From Lingula anatina (Eukaryota; Brachiopoda; Lingulata; Lingulida; Lingulidae): DNA of 64,000 nucleotides. A program made the position numbers and the translations under genes. Of this stretch, positions 62,687 through 64,000 are shown in pieces. Each line of letters opens with the position of its first letter. Within the stretch, counting starts at the first letter, position 1. The notes beneath the pieces are model-generated. The model was not told the DNA's origin, ran no database searches, and was given only the letters and a program-made list of their open reading frames with translations. The DNA is taken from contig NW_019775390.1 of NCBI RefSeq assembly GCF_001039355.2, forward strand, positions 62,001 to 126,000. The letters run 5' to 3'.

Positions 62687-63597
62687 CTGAAATATATAGA
62701 TATAAAGAGTATTTGTAGGTCTTCTCATAATGCATTTAAGGAATTAAAAACTTAGTTTATATAACTGTAAACGCTGAATTTTCAAAGAAGTTTGAACCGA
62801 ATGCTGAGAGAGAGAGAGAGAGAGAGAGAGTGAGAGAGAGAATGTGTTTGGAGGTGTGTGTGTTTGTGAGAGAGAGAAGGAGGGGGAGTGTGTGTGGGGT
62901 GGGGTGGGGGGTGGGGGCATTTCTCACTTTCTCAAAACAACTACTAATCTGACAACTGACCGTGACAACATAAACGAACATAAAAACCCAGCCCTGATCA
63001 CTCACCTCTTTAAACTTCGCAAACCATTCGTTGACCACCAAGCACATCAGCACCACCTGCAGGATGAAAATACTCCACTCGTCAAAATGATCAAATTCGG
63101 CAGCTTGGATCAGGGAGCTTGGTGAACTCCCTAGCGTGCAGGCTGAGGTAGTATTGGACGTGGTGTTTTGAGCATCATAAACTTTGAGTATTGAGCAAGG
63201 TATCTTCTTGGCGTGCACCTGTGAAGAATTAGAATATAAAACCTTATTATTAATAACAATTGCTTTCTGGTTGCTACACGATAGAAACTTGCAAGTCGTA
63301 AATATATCCCACCATGAAATTAACTTTTTTGTGTTAAACGCCACATAGCTTTTTAACAAGCCATCTGCCAAAATTTCAATCTTAAATCTTAAACAGGCAG
63401 TATTAAGATTATAAGTATCAAGTTCAGTTTTGTTGAATTTAAGTAGATCCCTTTAAGAAAGATGTAAAGTCTAATTTGGCGCGGTTTTGTACCACACAAT
63501 AAAACAAGCACTATGTCTACCTACCTTGAACGCCAGGCCCAATAACAGCATGACAGGTGTAGAACAGAACAACACGTACAGGGTGATAGAGGGACGC
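61937..63597 (-). CDS. TMEM26-like multipass membrane protein (5' end beyond window)
   Basis: In transcription order the exons are 63597-63525, 63218-63006 and 62686-61937, all with GT-AG sites and joining in phase. About five hydrophobic segments are visible: LYVLFCSTPVMLLLGLAF; IFILQVVLMCLVV; VTIMVFTVIS; LYYTMMLVFQDIPYLVVRIY; and YIAWYSLLLILLMVS. The LVFQDIPYLVVRIYIM block resembles the conserved VFIQDGPFLVVRL region of vertebrate TMEM26. TMEM26 is a membrane protein of unclear function, used as a beige-adipocyte marker in mammals. The C-terminal tail is long and very basic (KRRKKKPKVPK, KRKRKKKR). The family call is moderately confident; the gene is partial. Confidence 0.75.
62805..62841. 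repeat. (AG)n microsatellite in a TMEM26-like intron
   Basis: AG units interrupted once by T, followed by GT- and G-rich low-complexity sequence to about 62918. Confidence 0.92.
63006..63218 (-). CDS. TMEM26-like exon with luminal loop and membrane segment
   Basis: The acceptor CTAATTCTTCACAG and donor GAG|GTGAGT bound 213 bases (71 codons, phase 0 to 0). It encodes a polar loop with two overlapping N-glycosylation sequons (QNTTSNTTSAC), a DEW motif and the hydrophobic segment SIFILQVVLMCLVVNEWF. Confidence 0.82.
63525..63597 (-). CDS. TMEM26-like first exon within the window
   Basis: The acceptor CTCCATCTTCCAG and donor AAG|GTAGGT bound 73 bases. After completing a codon from an exon outside the window, it encodes RPSITLYVLFCSTPVMLLLG, a membrane segment, and LAFK. 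A start codon is not here, so at least one more 5' exon lies past 64000 or in 63598-64000 unrecognised. Confidence 0.75.
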
Positions 63598-64000
63598 CTG
63601 GAAGATGGAGTTAATAGCGATTTAACACTTTTAACCAATAATTTCTTTGATGAACCATTCCAGAAAAAACTACATAGAGCTAATGATAAAAGAATGAGAA
63701 CGTACAGTGTAACAGAAGACGATAAAGACGATCAAGATGACAGTTACTAATTTATTTAAGAAGATTTATTCGTTATCTCGCCAAGCGATTGCTTCGATCA
63801 ATGGTTGTCTGTGTTTATGACTTATATGGACAACACGTTTTAACGTGTTTAAATGACATTAAAATGACAGGGCGACAAGAAATGGCCATTACGTGTGAGA
63901 TAATACACTGTCACCCGAGCGAAAAAGGCCATTATATTTCGAGTGCCAGCGACATACATTCCAAGAAAAAATGCATTCATTTTTTCATTAAAGACCCTAA
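63598..64000. other. TMEM26-like intron to window end
   Basis: I see no further exon in these 400 bases. The + strand open frame over 63487-63750 is the shadow of the exon above plus chance extension. Confidence 0.5.

Noticed and set aside
62757-63371. 204-codon minus-strand open frame read as one continuous exon
   Set aside because: Only 63006-63218 is bounded by good splice sites and fits the TMEM26-like frame; the remainder is intron, including the AG microsatellite read as Leu-Ser repeats.
1-64000. CRISPR arrays, bacterial operons, tRNA or rRNA genes
   Set aside because: No regularly spaced palindromic repeats with unique spacers, no ribosome-binding sites with tandem genes, and no recognisable tRNA or rRNA sequence. 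The direct repeats seen are microsatellites or assembly duplications.

Overview
The window looks like animal nuclear DNA, most likely from a lophotrochozoan such as a mollusc. It is AT-rich, has long introns with GT-AG splice sites, many microsatellites and homopolymers, MITE-like elements, and metazoan gene families. The lineage is inferred from gene style and from a TTAA-flanked element whose arm begins AGGGATAATAACTC; nothing here identifies a species. Only about 4-5 kb is convincingly coding, nearly all of it in the right half.

Layout. (1) 1-35.7 kb has no confident coding exon. It holds tandem repeats, microsatellites and two segment duplications, each built around a single 'n'. The duplications (4205-5571 and 9402-18099) look like allelic contigs placed end to end by the assembler rather than real biology. 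(2) 35.7-52.9 kb, + strand: a multi-exon gene for a RING-finger protein with proline-rich, SH3-ligand-like segments. Four or five exons are firm and join in phase. A fifth contains an apparent one-base frameshift. Three 3' exons are proposed: a 78-codon exon, a Tyr/Trp-rich 'PWG' repeat exon and a short terminal exon. (3) 53.1-53.85 kb: a CpG-rich, promoter-like block containing a palindromic E2F-type site and ending in an ATG followed by a perfect splice donor. (4) 55.9-60.5 kb, + strand: six exons of a flavin-containing monooxygenase (FMO) that join in phase into about 490 residues with the FMO fingerprint, the NADPH-binding glycine motif, an ATGY motif and a C-terminal membrane anchor. The exon expected to carry the N-terminal FAD-binding GxGxxG motif is absent, and an assembly 'n' at 55697 sits where it should be. 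Two FMO introns carry inverted-repeat elements. (5) 61.9-63.6 kb, - strand: the 3' three exons of a TMEM26-like multipass membrane protein, tail to tail with the FMO gene; its 5' end lies beyond the window.

The three genes have no evident shared pathway, and this is not an operon. The most informative structural results are the two N-anchored false duplications, the FMO lacking its FAD exon, a TTAA-flanked MITE, a TA-flanked MITE inside an FMO intron, a perfect 72-bp inverted repeat spanning 1.37 kb, and the unrecognised RING / PWG-repeat protein.
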